Source: Asterias rubens
Taxonomy: Eukaryota; Echinodermata; Asteroidea; Forcipulatida; Asteriidae
Length of the DNA: 64,000 nucleotides
Reading direction: 5' to 3'
Assembly: GCF_902459465.1 (NCBI RefSeq)
Contig: NW_022985697.1
Location: forward strand, 62,001-126,000
The notes beneath the pieces are model-generated. The model worked only from the letters and a program-made list of their open reading frames with translations. It ran no database searches and had not been told where the DNA came from. A program made the translations under genes and the position numbers. Of the stretch, positions 11,532-22,775 are shown one piece after another (the stretch's first letter is position 1; each line of letters opens with the position of its first letter).

Positions 11532-11684
11532 CCATCAAAGTCCAACAGGTGGCACATATCAACTCTCACCATACCAAACCCATCACAGTCCACCAGGGTA
11601 ATTGCAAGTCCACAGTACCCATTCCATCACACTCCCTCACTTCATTGATAGTGCACAGTACCTAAACCATCATATCCCAACAGG
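11532..11684 (+). repeat. upstream subterminal motif array of the piggyBac-like element
   Basis: CCATCAAAGTCCAACAG-like motifs start at 11532, 11580, 11624 and 11668, in the same orientation as the copies at 8373-8569. They lie just before the transposase start on its own strand. I could not fix the outer element border on this side. Confidence 0.5.
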
Positions 11685-11719
11685 ACCACTGTTGGAATTT
11701 GGTGTAATGAGGACTGTTA

Positions 11720-12026
11720 GGGTGCTGGTATGAGACTACTACTGATTTTTTGTACAGCCCAATAACTACATAGAATTCATGTTGCAACCACTTTCAAGAA
11801 ATCTACTAAAAAAAATAAACCCTGCAAAGTCGATCGTTGGTGAAGAAAACAATTAATTTTTGATTCATAATTATGTTTTGTTACAGCATGAGGTAAAACA
11901 ATGAATAACATTTAATGGTCATAACTCCTTATTGTAATGATGTACTGACTTGAAACTTAAGTCAAACATTGCTTCTAACAAGTAGATTCATATGAAAAGA
12001 TAAAACTCAAAGAATTAAACACTGGT
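11720..12026. other. no recognisable feature
   Basis: AT-rich intergenic DNA between the piggyBac arm and DIRS element 1. I see nothing in it. Confidence 0.5.
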
Positions 12027-12045
12027 GTCCACTTCAGGGGACTCC

Positions 12046-12174
12046 CTTACCTGTTAAACATACAATTTGCATATTTCTCTTAGCCTTAGGCTTCCACGCT
12101 AGAATTTTATACCACAATAGGGCGCCCTCCACCGTCCGCCCCTGCCCACGGCCAACTCGTCCTCTTTTCTCTAG
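12046..12174 (+). repeat. left inverted terminal repeat of DIRS element 1
   Basis: It runs from CTTACCTGTTAAAC to CTCTTTTCTCTAG and matches the reverse complement of 18809-18938, with a few mismatches and one extra A in the right copy. Confidence 0.9.
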
Positions 12175-12414
12175 CGTTCAGCGAAGACAGACGTGTTTTT
12201 GTTACGGACGGATCCTTAAGGTATTTTCGGAGGAAGTTGTGAGTTTTTCCTTTAGTGATTATACTGTGCTTCTTACGTTTTATATGTATAGACGTTTACT
12301 TACTGTACAGAGTACACTCGTTTTCTGTTTTTGGTAATTAAAATTACACGAGTTGTGTCAGTTCTTTATTTTTGAATTGTGAAAAGATTTCACGTTACAT
12401 TTTCAGTTATTAGG

Positions 12415-14222
12415 ATGGCGGACTCACGCAAAAGCAAGCGTGGGGTGACGCCCAAAAATTTTGTTCCATGTTCTTCGTGCCGACGTATTAAGCCCCGTCC
12501 CGAGCAAGATTTACATGCCTTGTGCCCCCGTTGTAGACCGTGTAATCGGCAAGTGCCGTGCTCGGTTTGCAAGGACTGGGGGTCAGCAGATTGGGAGGCC
12601 GTAGCGGCATGGGTTCGTTCCCGGTCTCCCTCGGGTGAATCGGCAGCCAGTGCGTCTTCCGGAGCTGTGTCCAGAGCCAAAAAGACGACATCGGCAGGAC
12701 GATCGCCGCTTTCCGGGGTCATGCCTAAAGGGTCTCTGGCCACCGGTAAAGCATCGGGCCATACTACTAAATCCGTGCCTGTGAGGCCTCCGGAATTTAG
12801 TATAGTCACTGGCGCCGAGAGTCCAAGCAAGATCACTCAATCGGGGGAAATGTCCCAGGCCGTTTTGAGTGATGGATCCGACACGGCGCCCCCAGCCGGG
12901 CAGCCCGTGATCGCTTCCAAACGTAAGCAGGGGAAGAAAAAGGGTACTTCCCGGGCCAAAGCTGTGCCTGCGGTGCAGGTAGCGACAGGCCACGTTATCC
13001 CCGGTGAAACCGGAACAGACTCCGGTAAGACCGGAACGGTACCCGGAAACACCGGTGCCCGGCCAAAGACATTGGCGGGTGTTTATGTGGCCCCGGCCCC
13101 GAGCCACGGACAGCATCGGAGCCGGGATAAGTCCGATGGTGAGGAACGCCACCGGCGTAAAAGACGCCGAAGATATACTAGTTCCAGTTCATCATCCTCA
13201 TCTTCCCGATCGCCACGGGGTCATCGCCGCCATCATAGTAAGCGGGAAGACCCCACATCGGCCCTTCTATTACAAGGGTTCCGTGAACTGACGGCCAGTA
13301 TCACGTCACTAATACCCAAGCCGACAGCGCCGGCTCAACCGGTGGCTCCACCGGAGCCAAGGCAGGTTTTACCGAGGACGGAGGACGTAATGTCAATCAC
13401 CGTCTCGGATAGTTTTTCCGACCCGGGCAGTGTGTCAGATAGGGATCCACGCCGTGTTTCAGCAGCGGTAGCGGTCCCAAACACCGAACAATCCTCGGGA
13501 AATGAGGAAACTGTTCCCCTGACACAGCGACGGGATAACCGGGAACGACCCCCAGGGCGGGAGGATGATTCCTCGGGTGATGAATCATCCTACCAATCCA
13601 CAACCGACCAGCGATTGCGTATGGTCATGAAAGATATGGTACGGGTGTTGCACATACCTTCCAATGAAGAACCAGACCCGGTAGAGGGCGCTAGACAATC
13701 GTTTAAGCGTCGTGCCGCGCCGGTCGAACCAAAGGAATTTTTTCCGGTTCTTCCAATTGATCGGCTGTGTGCCGATCGTATGAACGCACTTTCGGAAGTG
13801 AAAAAGATACGTCCGTTCGTGCGCCGGGAAACTCGCCCGTTCAGAGTACCTCAGGCAGACTTTGATAATTTTTTATCAGTGCCGCCCATGCCCGCTACAG
13901 TGCGTGAGGAAAATTCCAGGAGGTCATGCAAGCCGAGGCGAAGCGAATTAAAGCCACAGACAAGATTAACCTCAATAAACAATCAAGTCAAGGAGGCAGC
14001 TCTCGTCCGGCAAGAGGCAACAGTGGAGCTACTAAGGGCAAGACGTTCCCCCGTAAACCGTTGAAGCCGTTTGCTCCAAATCCATCGGGCTCTTCTTTCA
14101 AGCCCACTACAACTGTTGGACAGAGTCAGGCTTTTGGGTCGCGTTCACGAGGTAGAGCCGGCTTCACCCCCCGCTCCAAAGCTTCGCGCGGAGGTTACCG
14201 GGGTGGTGCTTGGCGCCGGTGA
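12415..14222 (+). pseudogene. DIRS element 1 Gag-like ORF1 with internal deletion
   Basis: The open frame from ATG at 12415 (an in-frame upstream ATG is at 12379) runs to 14064. It begins with paired cysteine motifs (CSSCRRIK, CPRCRPC, CSVCKDW), suggesting a zinc-binding head, followed by a long polar Ser/Arg-rich region. Near 13910 the frame breaks: the true C-terminal part (QAEAKRIKATDKINLN, basic and Gly/Arg-rich) is in another frame, 13926-14222. DIRS element 2 has about 130 residues at this point that are missing here, so a frame-shifting internal deletion occurred. ORF1 is presumed to package the RNA; this copy is not expected to work. Confidence 0.75.
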
Positions 14223-17200
14223 CGCCCCCCTTTCCAGGGCCCGTGGGGGGTCGACTCATTTATTTCGCAAAGACTTGGGCCCTTTTGTGCAACGACGGGT
14301 GGGTACAAAAAATGATAGCTTTCGGCTACAAAATAGAGTTTACAAGTACTCCCCCGTCTGCATACCTACCGAGAACAACACCGATTCCAACCGACCGAAC
14401 CAAGCGTCATGCTCTGGAGTCGGAGATATCCGCCCTCTTGCAAAAACAAGCCATACGCAGAGTGCAAACAGAGGATGCGAATCAAGGGTTTTTCTCAACC
14501 TTTTTTCTAGCTCCAAAGAAAAACACAGGAGAATGGCGACCGATTTTAAACCTTCGGCCATTAAACAAATATGTCCGACCAAAACGGTTTCGGATGGAGT
14601 CGCTGCGGACAGTTTTGGATGCATTACCCATTCCAACCTGGGCAGTGTTGATCGATCTAAAGGATGCCTATCTACATGTTCCGATGTGGGCCGAACATCG
14701 AGCGTTCCTACGGTTTCGTTACGACCAAAGGACTTACGAATTTCTGACACTACCGTTCGGCCTTTCCACTGCCCCGAGGGTGTTTACACGGCTGGTGAAA
14801 GTCGTAGCGGGAATCCTCCGGCGACGTCAGGTACAGATTTTTGTTTACCTGGACGATTGGCTCATTGTTGGGGAGACAAAGGCGGAAACAAGCTGGGCAC
14901 TCAAACTAACTGCAAACATCATTTCGTTAGGTTTTCTGATCAACATCGAAAAATCGCAGCCAAATCCGACAAGGCACCCAGTTTTCTTAGGAGCAAAACT
15001 GGACCTCCAGCGAGGACTAGCTTTTCCTACCGAGGATCGAGTCCACAATCTTTTGGACTGCATCACTCTGTTCAGAACTGCCAGTGTGGCCCCAGCAGTG
15101 GCATGGCTTCGGCTATTGGGCCTAATGGCAAGCATGGTGGACGTACTCCCATGGTGCAGGTTGCGGATGCGCCCGATACAGTTGCATCTACTTGCATACT
15201 ACCGACCATGTATTCACCATATCCAGCGGCCAGTGCCAATCCCAAATATGATTTGCCCCCACCTGGACTGGTGGTCGCGGCGAACAAACATCATGGTGGG
15301 ACTGATTTTCCCACGACCGCGACCTACCTTAACTCTGGTGACCGATGCCTCCAACACAGGTTGGGGGGCACACATTGGAATGGAATCGGTAGCGGGCTCT
15401 TGGTCCCAGGCGGACAGTCAATACCACATCAATGTCCTAGAACTGCTCGCAGTTTTTCGAGCACTGAAACATTTTGTCAGAATAGTGACAGGGGAAGTGG
15501 TCCTCATAAAATCGGACAACTCAACGGTTGTCTCTTAGGGACCATGGATAAATTATGTCACGGGAACGACCGCGTCGCGACGCGTTCCTTTGCGTGACAA
15601 ATCGAACAAAAGAAAAACTACGGAGTGGAACGCGTTCTCCTCAACCACCGGGTCTCGAGGAAGACCCACTGTATAACAAAGGAACAATGGTGTAGGCCGA
15701 AAACCACTGTGTAGTTATAATCGGCTTATCTGGGTAGATAAACCCAAGTTGTAGCCCTTTTCACACAATAAGTCAAAACACAACCGCAGATTAAAAAATA
15801 AAAAATACTACGTCTTTGCACGACCGCCATGCAAAATAATCCCCCAAAGTAAAACAAAGTCAATAGGAAAAACATCTTACAGTAAACAGTAAAACTATAC
15901 TCTTTTTTGTACATCCAAGGTGTCCAAAATGTTTCATGTTTGAACAATGAAGCCAACACGTTATGAAGTTTTTCTTAAACACGCTTAATATTTCCCAAGG
16001 AACTGCTGAAAATTCACCACGTTGCCCAAGGTACCAGCGACGGCACCAATGTTGTATGAGTTTAGCTCGGGCTCCAACGCTGGTTAGTATTGCAATTTTC
16101 GGACACCAGATTCTCCCGAAAGTCTTAATCTCAAGGCGGTTGAAACTAATTTCGTAAGCTGTTGCGCAATTTTTCCAACGGAGGGCGGCTCTCCCGCTAT
16201 CACATTGTTTAGGAAAGCCCTCTAGCGATCAATGTTTCTTGCATTATAGTTTGTTGCACGCAAAATAACAAGACTACTAGGCCTGAATATTGAAAACACT
16301 GTGTGTGAGTGTGTAGCTAGATGGAGTGTTTGTGTACTACGATGTAATTGTGCGTTGTGTTTTGTGTGATTGCGAGCCGGTCAGCATGATTTTGCGGTAC
16401 CTTTTTGAACGAATCTTGTAAGTGTAATCATCTCTGTAAACACGGGTCCTAATGTAACAATTAGATGTAGATCTAAATAAGTTGGCGATGATTTCAAATT
16501 TAAAAATAATAGTCACCACTTCAACTTGTTATGGCAGTAGCATATTGTTGTATTAGCTTTGGCAAACTTGAGGGTTGGCTGTACATGGACATCTCCAACC
16601 CATTGTCTGGTGTATACCTGAGCTAGACCGCAAACACTAATCCTTCACCCCTTCGTGGCTTACTTGCAAGCTGCCTTGTCCATGTAATCTGAACAACAAA
16701 AGGCACCAACAATAGAGTTCGATAATGAGGGACCTTAAAAATCAGTGAAGCGCTTAATCCATCTTGGGACGGGCGCGTGACAATTTTGGGACGGACTCGT
16801 TCTAGAACGAGTCTGACCGCGGGCGGCCGCGTTCTTAATTTATCCATGGTCCCTTACATAAACCGCCAGGGCGGAACGCATTCCCCGCAGTTGTGCATGC
16901 ACACATGGGAGCTTCTGCTTTGGTGCCAGGCGAGACAGATCAATCTTAAGGCGGTCCACTTAGCCGGAAAGCTGAATATCATGGCGGATGCTCTGTCTCG
17001 GGGGAAGGTCCTTCCAACCGAATGGACTCTGCACCCGGCAGTGGTTCAATCGATCTTCCAAGTATGGGATCGTCCTCACATCGATCTGTTTGCGTCGGCA
17101 CTGAACCATCAGTTACCGGTGTATTGTACACGCAACCAGGATCCGAAGGGATGGGCAGCAGACGCTTTTTCCATCAGTTGGAAAAACATGCTAGCATACG

Positions 17201-17592
17201 CGTTTCCCCCGATCTCGCTTCTACCAAAGGTACTGACAAAGATCGAGGCGGAAGAGTGCAGAATCATCCTCATCGCACCATTTTGGCCACGCCAGCCTTG
17301 GTTTCAGAAAATAGTTCGCCTCTTGTGCAATCCGCCGATAATTCTACCGGTGCGATCAGACCTACTGCGTCAACCACGGTCCCTGATCCCGCAACCAGGG
17401 GTAGAGTCCCTCCACCTAACATCTTGGATGCTGTCAAGCAATCACTGCGATCAGCGGGCCTTTCAGCAGACGCTGCCTCATTGGCAGCCCAAGGCCGCAG
17501 ACTGTCTACCCGTAGGACTTACGACAGCCGATTACGACATTATCATAGGTGGTGCGAAGAACACACTTATGATCCATGCACAACGCCTCTAG
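14210..17592 (+). pseudogene. DIRS element 1 reverse transcriptase-RNase H, split by an insertion
   Basis: The frame opens at 14210, overlapping the end of ORF1. RT motifs include LIDLKDAYLHVPM (first aspartate), LPFGLSTAPRVFTR and YLDDWL (catalytic DD, near 14850). RNase H residues follow: the aspartate in VTDASNTGWGAH, the glutamate in NVLELLAV and the aspartate in KSDNSTVVS. The frame ends at 15538 because a Harbinger-like element is inserted. Coding resumes at 16857 with YINRQGGT and ADALSRGK (last RNase H aspartate), then a C-terminal region (DLFAS...YAFPPISLLPKVL...PFWPRQPW) typical of DIRS polyproteins and sometimes likened to a methyltransferase. Apart from the insertion the two halves join in register. 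Confidence 0.9.
15538..16853. mobile_element. non-autonomous PIF/Harbinger-like element inside the DIRS RNase H
   Basis: The termini are perfect inverted repeats, GGGACCATGGATAAATTA (15538-15555) and its reverse complement (16836-16853). They are flanked by the direct duplication TTA (15535-15537 and 16854-16856). Removing the element and one TTA restores continuous RNase H coding. A 3-bp TWA duplication and a G-rich terminus are features of PIF/Harbinger elements. GTCACGGGAACGACCGCG-like GC-rich text lies just inside the ends. The 1316 bp have no transposase-like frame, so the element depends on one elsewhere. Confidence 0.85.
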
Positions 17593-18449
17593 CAGTGGTT
17601 GGAGATTTCTTTATGTACCTGTTTCATAAGGATTTGACGATATCCACTATTCGGGGCTATAGATCAGCTATAGCGGCTGTCCATAAAGGGTTCGCAGATG
17701 GATCTACTGTGTCCAATAACGCTAGCCTGGCTCAGCTCCTGCGGGGGATGTATGTTGAAAGGCCTCCATCTGGGAAGCTGGTTCCATCCTGGGATCTTGC
17801 ACAAGTTCTTAAGGTCCTGGCGGAACCGCCATATGAACCATTGGCGAATGCCCCCTTATTAGACCTATCAGTCAAAACAGTTTTCCTGTTGGCTACAGCC
17901 ACAGCTAGACGAAGAAGTGAGCTCCATGCCCTTTCAGTTGAACCAGGGCACATTAGATGGGAGCCAAGTGGAGTAAGACTGGTGCCTCGTCAGGGGTTTT
18001 TAACGAAGAATCAATCTCCTTCCTTCCTTCCTCCACCAATTTTCGTGCCGGACCTTAAAAGTTTTTCCTCGGTCCCACAAGATAAACTGTGGTGCCCAGT
18101 TCGAGCACTCAAGTGGTACCTGGCTCAAACAAAACCCTTGAGAGGAGACACCACCCAACTGTTTATTTCAACAAATAAACCACACAAAGCAGTCTCTGCA
18201 GACTCCATTTCCTGGTGGATAGTTACAGCTATCCAGGCATCTATCAAAGACTGGCCAAAGGTACTGGACATTCGGGTCAATGCCCATGACACCAGAGCCA
18301 TGACGACATCATGGGCCTACTTTAAAGGTGCCCCATTCAGGACATTTTGCAAGCAGCAGCCTGGAAAACACCATCAACATTCACATCCTGCTACCTGCGG
18401 GATGTTCTCCAAGCAGAAGGAAGGACGGGCCGTACAGCCCTCTCAGTAG
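17300..18449 (+). pseudogene. DIRS element 1 tyrosine recombinase (frameshifted)
   Basis: In a frame overlapping the end of the RT ORF, the product shows the N-terminal SAM-like part (RRTYDSRLRHYHRWC) and the catalytic domain with arginine I in ATARRRSELHAL and HDTR (the His-x-x-Arg box) near 18285. After FKGAPF the frame is lost by what looks like one missing C in the run at 18331-18334. The codon for the expected nucleophilic tyrosine (TAC at 18392-18394) survives but is out of frame. The recombinase integrates the circular DNA intermediate; this copy would lack its nucleophile. Confidence 0.88.
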
Positions 18450-18662
18450 GAGCATCCAAGGAAGGTTCTACCCTGGAGTGATGGGGGCATTACCTCTGGA
18501 TCAAGAAAGAATAAGCTTTCTGGTGAGTTCTGTTAGTTTTTTTTTTTATTCATACCTTTTGGTATGGGACAACGCGAAGGGACATTAAGTTTTAGGTTTC
18601 CCGAGATGCGGTTTTTTGAATAGGCTCGCTCTAAGCCCACCATCCATTTTTCGGGGCTAGTC

Positions 18663-18766
18663 TATGCAAATTGTAGGTTTAACAGGTAAGGGAGTCCCCT
18701 GAAGTGGACTCCCCCAAATCTAGGTGATTTGGGAGTCCGCGAAGGGACGATACTTACCTGTTAAAC
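18663..18766. repeat. internal complementary region of DIRS element 1
   Basis: Bases 18663-18709 are the reverse complement of the left end (12027 onward). Bases 18710-18766 are the reverse complement of the right end (down from 18981). The joint GTGGAC/TCCCCC fixes both element termini. In the DIRS model this region templates the joining of the two ends into a circle. Confidence 0.9.
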
Positions 18767-18808
18767 CCTCCCTCCCTCCTTCCCCACAGTGGCTCGCCTT
18801 ACTAAGTT

Positions 18809-18938
18809 CTAGAGAAAAAGAGGACGAGTTGGCCGTGGGCAGGGGCGGACGGTGGAGGGCGCCCTATTGTGGTATAAAATTCTAGCGTGGAAGCCTAAGG
18901 CTAAGAGAAATATGCAAATTGTAGGTTTAACAGGTAAG
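18809..18938 (-). repeat. right inverted terminal repeat of DIRS element 1
   Basis: Reverse complement of 12046-12174. It is followed by a right-end-specific tail to 18981. Confidence 0.9.
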
Positions 18939-18981
18939 TATCGTCCCTTCGCGGACTCCCAAATCACCTAGATTTGGGGGA

Positions 18982-19370
18982 TTCAGTTGAATGATCTTAA
19001 ACAATAAAACATTAAATAGACATAACTACAACTTAATTAAACTCCCTTCTGCTAATCTGAAAACAAATAATTGCTCCAGAACAAAGAATTGTTGAAAAAA
19101 TCATACAGAAAAAAATATTAAGAAAATTAATTCCCTGCGTGCTAATCTGAAGAAAAAAAGATCAATTAGTCTCTGGCTCACCACTACCCCAACTCTGCGA
19201 GACAAACGAGCCCCACCCAACCCCACGCCAACAACCCAACAACAATCCGGAGGCTCAGCTAAATCCGAGGATTTGGACAAATATTTATTACTTTTTTTTA
19301 ATAGATGTTAAATTTGCATCGGGGATAAAGAATATTAATTTTGGTTTTTACTCATACACCGATGTGTGTT
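18982..19370. other. no gene seen
   Basis: AT-rich spacer between DIRS element 1 and a tRNA-like repeat. No coding signal is seen. Confidence 0.5.
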
Positions 19371-19433
19371 ACCACTGTATACTCAGAGTCAGTACTTTCC
19401 CGAGTCCTGTGAAAAAAATATCACAGGCATGTT

Positions 19434-19506
19434 ACTCGGGTGGGATTCGAACCCACAACCCTTGCAATTCTAGAGCAGTGTCTTACCAACTAGACTACCG
19501 AGGTTG
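19434..19506 (-). repeat. tRNA-derived SINE head or tRNA pseudogene
   Basis: The minus strand shows an A-box-like TAGTCTAGTTGGTAAGAC and a B-box GGTTCGAATCC, with short acceptor-type pairing CTCGG/CCGAG. Non-tRNA sequence follows the 3' side, which suits a SINE better than a working tRNA. The anticodon arm is not convincing. Confidence 0.55.
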
Positions 19507-19526
19507 CCCGGCAGCTAGAGGCAGTT

Positions 19527-19632
19527 CGAATAAAAGAGTACTTGTTCTTAAACGTTCGTTTAAAACCTTGCTGGATCGTTGCCGGTTTTAAACGGCCGTT
19601 TAAGAACTCGTCGCTACACTTTTATTCCCTTA
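19527..19632. mobile_element. short palindromic MITE (GGGAATAAAAG family)
   Basis: The left arm CGAATAAAAGAGTACTTG with TTCTTAAACG... is inverted on the right as ...CGTTTAAGAACTC to CTTTTATTCCC. A relative with the same ends is at 31229-31372. Non-coding. Confidence 0.55.
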
Positions 19633-21410
19633 TTAATAAACATGAAGAATCTATCAAACCAGCTCTGCAGCTAGTGGTGTAAGCAGACACTCATTGGGGA
19701 GCAGGGAAGCGGGGTTAAAGATATTATTTGGGAGTGATTATATTTTTTCAATCCCTCTGAGCACCCTCCCCTTCTGGTTATGCCACGGCATGTAGCTGAT
19801 GCAAAGACATGGGTTGGGATGATAATATTGATAGAAAAGACGTCTAGACAATTAATCTGGTTGCTGTTGATATCTTGGATTAAATCTTATTTTTTTGAAG
19901 GGACCAAGAAACGTGCAAATCAGGGGGGGGGGTGTCAAGGGATTGGGAGAGAAGTAGGCAAGGATTGAGTATTACTTACCAAAGACCTGGTGGTGCCTGG
20001 CGTAGTAAAGACTGTTGAGATTACTTAAACCAGATCAAATTTCAATAGTGACATGTTTGAAGATGGTAGAAAGTATAGATTTCTGGATTCAGGATTTCAA
20101 AAATAGACAATAAGTGAGATCATTGAATACAAAAATGCACTGAAGTTTGCCAACAAAACTGCAACAACCATCATAAGACATGAAAGAATCAACCACCATC
20201 AAAGAATGAACATTCTGGCTTCAGTGTTATTACTGATAGAGGGGCGTTGTCTCAGTCTGGGTTTCCCAATTCATGTCACCTGAGCAGCTGCATCGATCAT
20301 GTGATTCATATTAACCAATCATCAGTTTGGTTTTTCCATAAATTTGTGTTAATAGTTTGCAGTTCACTTTGTTATTTCCCATAAACTTTTTTCTTTTGGA
20401 CTATGAAAACCTGTGTACTTGAATATTGACTGTTTAAACAGAAAATTACACCACAAACAGAAGATTAAATCATGTCATTTAAATTAACCAATCATCAGTT
20501 TGTAAAGTTTTTTTTCTGGCATTTTTCCATAAATTTTTGTTAATGATTTGCAGTTCATATTTCCCATAAACATTTTGTTGGACTATAAAAAACTTGTGCA
20601 CTTGAACACTGACTGTTTAAACATAAGATAACACTAAGGTGAATAGGGAAGAATCTGGCCGCTGCATTGTTATGACTCTCCTTTAGTAGGTTCATTCCAT
20701 TAGCTTCATAGGTGAGGAGAATCAAATTATATTACAAACAGGAACCCTAGCTGGTGATAATAAGCATGCTCTATGACCATTTTGGTTTCTTACAATCCTC
20801 AATCCCAGATGATCATCCTCAGTGATTTTTTTATATATATAGTAAAACCAGTCTATTTTTCCAGCAGTTTTGTAGACAAGTCCCTCCCTAGTTCCTATAA
20901 TAATTATGTGGTCTCAAACACTATTGCCATGTGGGGGTGGGGGGGGGGGGTGGGATTTATAAAAACAACTATTGAATGTATAGGGTCCACTGTCTGGCTA
21001 CAATCAGCCACTTGAAGAAGGAATGATATATATTGGAACTCGAGGGGGGGGGGGTAGTGTTTTAAGTGGAAATCAAATATTTAGTTGATGGGGCGGGGGT
21101 GTTCCCAGTATTTATTAGTTGAGCTAAAGGAGGTTAAAAACATGGGGAAACATTTGATATTGTGTGTGTCCCCCCCCCCACCTTGCTTAATTTGGGTGTG
21201 TCGGGATGGGGGGGGGGACACATGTCCCCCTCCCCCACCCCCTATGATTGATGCCCATGAGAGGTAAAATGAGAGGTTTTGTAGTGAGTAGTGTACTAAT
21301 TGCAATCAGTAACCACAAAAAGAAGCTCTCAGTTTTTATTACTCTTTTCTTAACTTTTTTGAGTCTCCAAACTTTCTAAATCTAAGTTTAAAATTTAGTT
21401 GGACTTTATC

Positions 21411-21480
21411 TACTCCTAGAACTATGCGGTTTCGTTTCGCTAACGGATTGCGGAACGAAACCGAAATAGTTCTAGGAGTA
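21411..21480. repeat. hairpin TACTCCTAGAACTA / TAGTTCTAGGAGTA
   Basis: A perfect outer stem encloses an inner inverted pair GTTTCGTTTCG/CGGAACGAAAC. The counterpart in copy B (59671-59729) keeps the outer stem but has a shorter interior. Confidence 0.7.
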
Positions 21481-21970
21481 GGTAAAGAAAATGTCAGCTA
21501 TTTTTTTAGCTAGTTTTGTTTGGTCTCTTGAAATTTTTCTGATTTGTTCATTATTCACAAAGTTATGCTCGTTTAAGTTTCTTTCTTTTTTTGGGGGGGG
21601 GGGGGGTGTCTTCATGTAACTCAAAATTATTCATTTCAACATTTGTTGAAACCAGGGACGAAGCACTTGACAACAAAATTGGTCGATCCATTTCTGCATG
21701 ATAAATTTCAAAATAGATAAAAAGATAAATTTGTAAATAAATAAATAAAACGTGAGTTAGCCTTGATCAAGGCTGTGTAGACAATTACTCTAGCTAAAAC
21801 CATAGAGCAAGGATAAAGCTAGCAGCCGCCCGAATGCGATAGCACATCGCACTCTCACGCACACACATAGCGCCTGTACACAGACCAACTCGTCCGATTC
21901 AAGGCAACGTGTTCATTTAAGTGCAGACTGTGGACATGGGTCATGTGGGTAAAGATATGCAAGCACGACT

Positions 21971-22255
21971 TAAAGACACTGGACACTATTGCTAATTGTC
22001 GGCTCCCTCTTAAAACGTAATTTTTTAAAAAGGAGTAATTTTTTACTAAAATATTTGAATTGAATTCAAGACCTCAGCTGAGGTCTCAAATTCAAGGAAT
22101 CTGAAAGTACACAACTTGTGCGACAAGGGTGTCTTTTCTTCCATTATTCTCTCGCAACTTTGACAACCTATTGAGTTCAAGTTTTCACAGGTTTGTTATT
22201 TTATGCATGTTGAAATACAACAAGTGAGAAGAATGGTCTTTGACAATGCGCCTTA
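21971..22255 (+). mobile_element. diverged member of the GGACACTATT MITE family
   Basis: It starts TTAAAGACACTGGACACTATTGC and ends in the family's ...GGTCTTTGACAAT text. A matching copy is at 60587-60870 because the whole segment is duplicated. Non-coding. Confidence 0.6.
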
Positions 22256-22545
22256 TTTTTGACCGCGCGAGGGGGGGCTATAAATAGTATTTGTTATCAC
22301 TTCCGGGGGTACTTGGATTCACCCTGCACAGATTAATGTACATTTCAATTATTGTAGTGTATGCATTAAGCTTGGGTTTGCGGCAGCGAGCCAGTGGGTG
22401 CATTGGACCGATCTCTTCATTCTATAAATGGATACAAATTCTGGAGTATAAAACTGTAAAGTGTGTTGAACAAAGACAAATTGACTTGAGTGGGAGTTGA
22501 ACCCATGACCTCTGGAATAATTTAACAGCAGTCTACTTCACTCTA

Positions 22546-22687
22546 CTTACCGGTAGAGTCGAATTACTAATTTGCATATTCCCTATGCCGCGAGGCAGAA
22601 ATGCTAAGACTTTTACACACAATAGCGCCCTCCACCGTCCTACCCATAACGCCCCGCGACATGCCCGTCACGGAGTCGTCATCTTTT
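22546..22687 (+). repeat. left inverted terminal repeat of DIRS element 2
   Basis: CTTACCGGTAGAGTCGAATT and following text match the reverse complement of 28343-28484. Confidence 0.88.
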
Positions 22688-22775
22688 CTCTTAGCCGCGA
22701 GTGGGTGAGGTTGTGTTTTTAATCTGTTCCAACAGTTCATAAGAAAACGTTGTCTAAACCTTATCCTCGCTAAGA

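Larger units (their letters stand above)
12027..18981 (+). mobile_element. DIRS-type tyrosine-recombinase retrotransposon, element 1 (defective)
   Basis: The element runs from GTCCACTTCAGG to ...GATTTGGGGGA. It has inverted terminal repeats (12046-12174 and 18809-18938) and an internal complementary region (about 18663-18766) in which the reverse complement of the left end is joined to the reverse complement of the right end. That arrangement is the hallmark of DIRS elements, which replicate through a circular intermediate and integrate by tyrosine recombinase. Gene order is Gag, RT-RNase H, recombinase, with overlapping frames. Without the 1.3-kb insertion it would be about 5.6 kb. No flanking target duplication is visible, as expected. 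It is dead: Gag has an internal deletion, RNase H is interrupted and the recombinase is frameshifted. Confidence 0.92.
19628..22530 (+). repeat. duplicated segment, copy A, part 1
   Basis: From ATTAATAAACATGAAGAATC this region matches 50230 onward almost line for line. The match ends at the DIRS element 2 insertion point and continues at 28532. Copy A lacks the SINE, the LINE-bearing MITE and the nested TIR elements found in copy B. It contains G-runs (20939-20951, 21043-21053, 21594-21606) and a hairpin at 21411-21480. No host gene is recognisable in this part. Confidence 0.88.

Noticed and set aside
14071-15597. 508-aa plus-strand frame in DIRS element 1
   Set aside because: It overlaps the RT frame in another register; RT motifs are all in the 14210 frame, so this is a shadow.
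19434-19506. Functional tRNA gene
   Set aside because: A and B boxes are present but the anticodon arm is poor and a SINE-like body follows.
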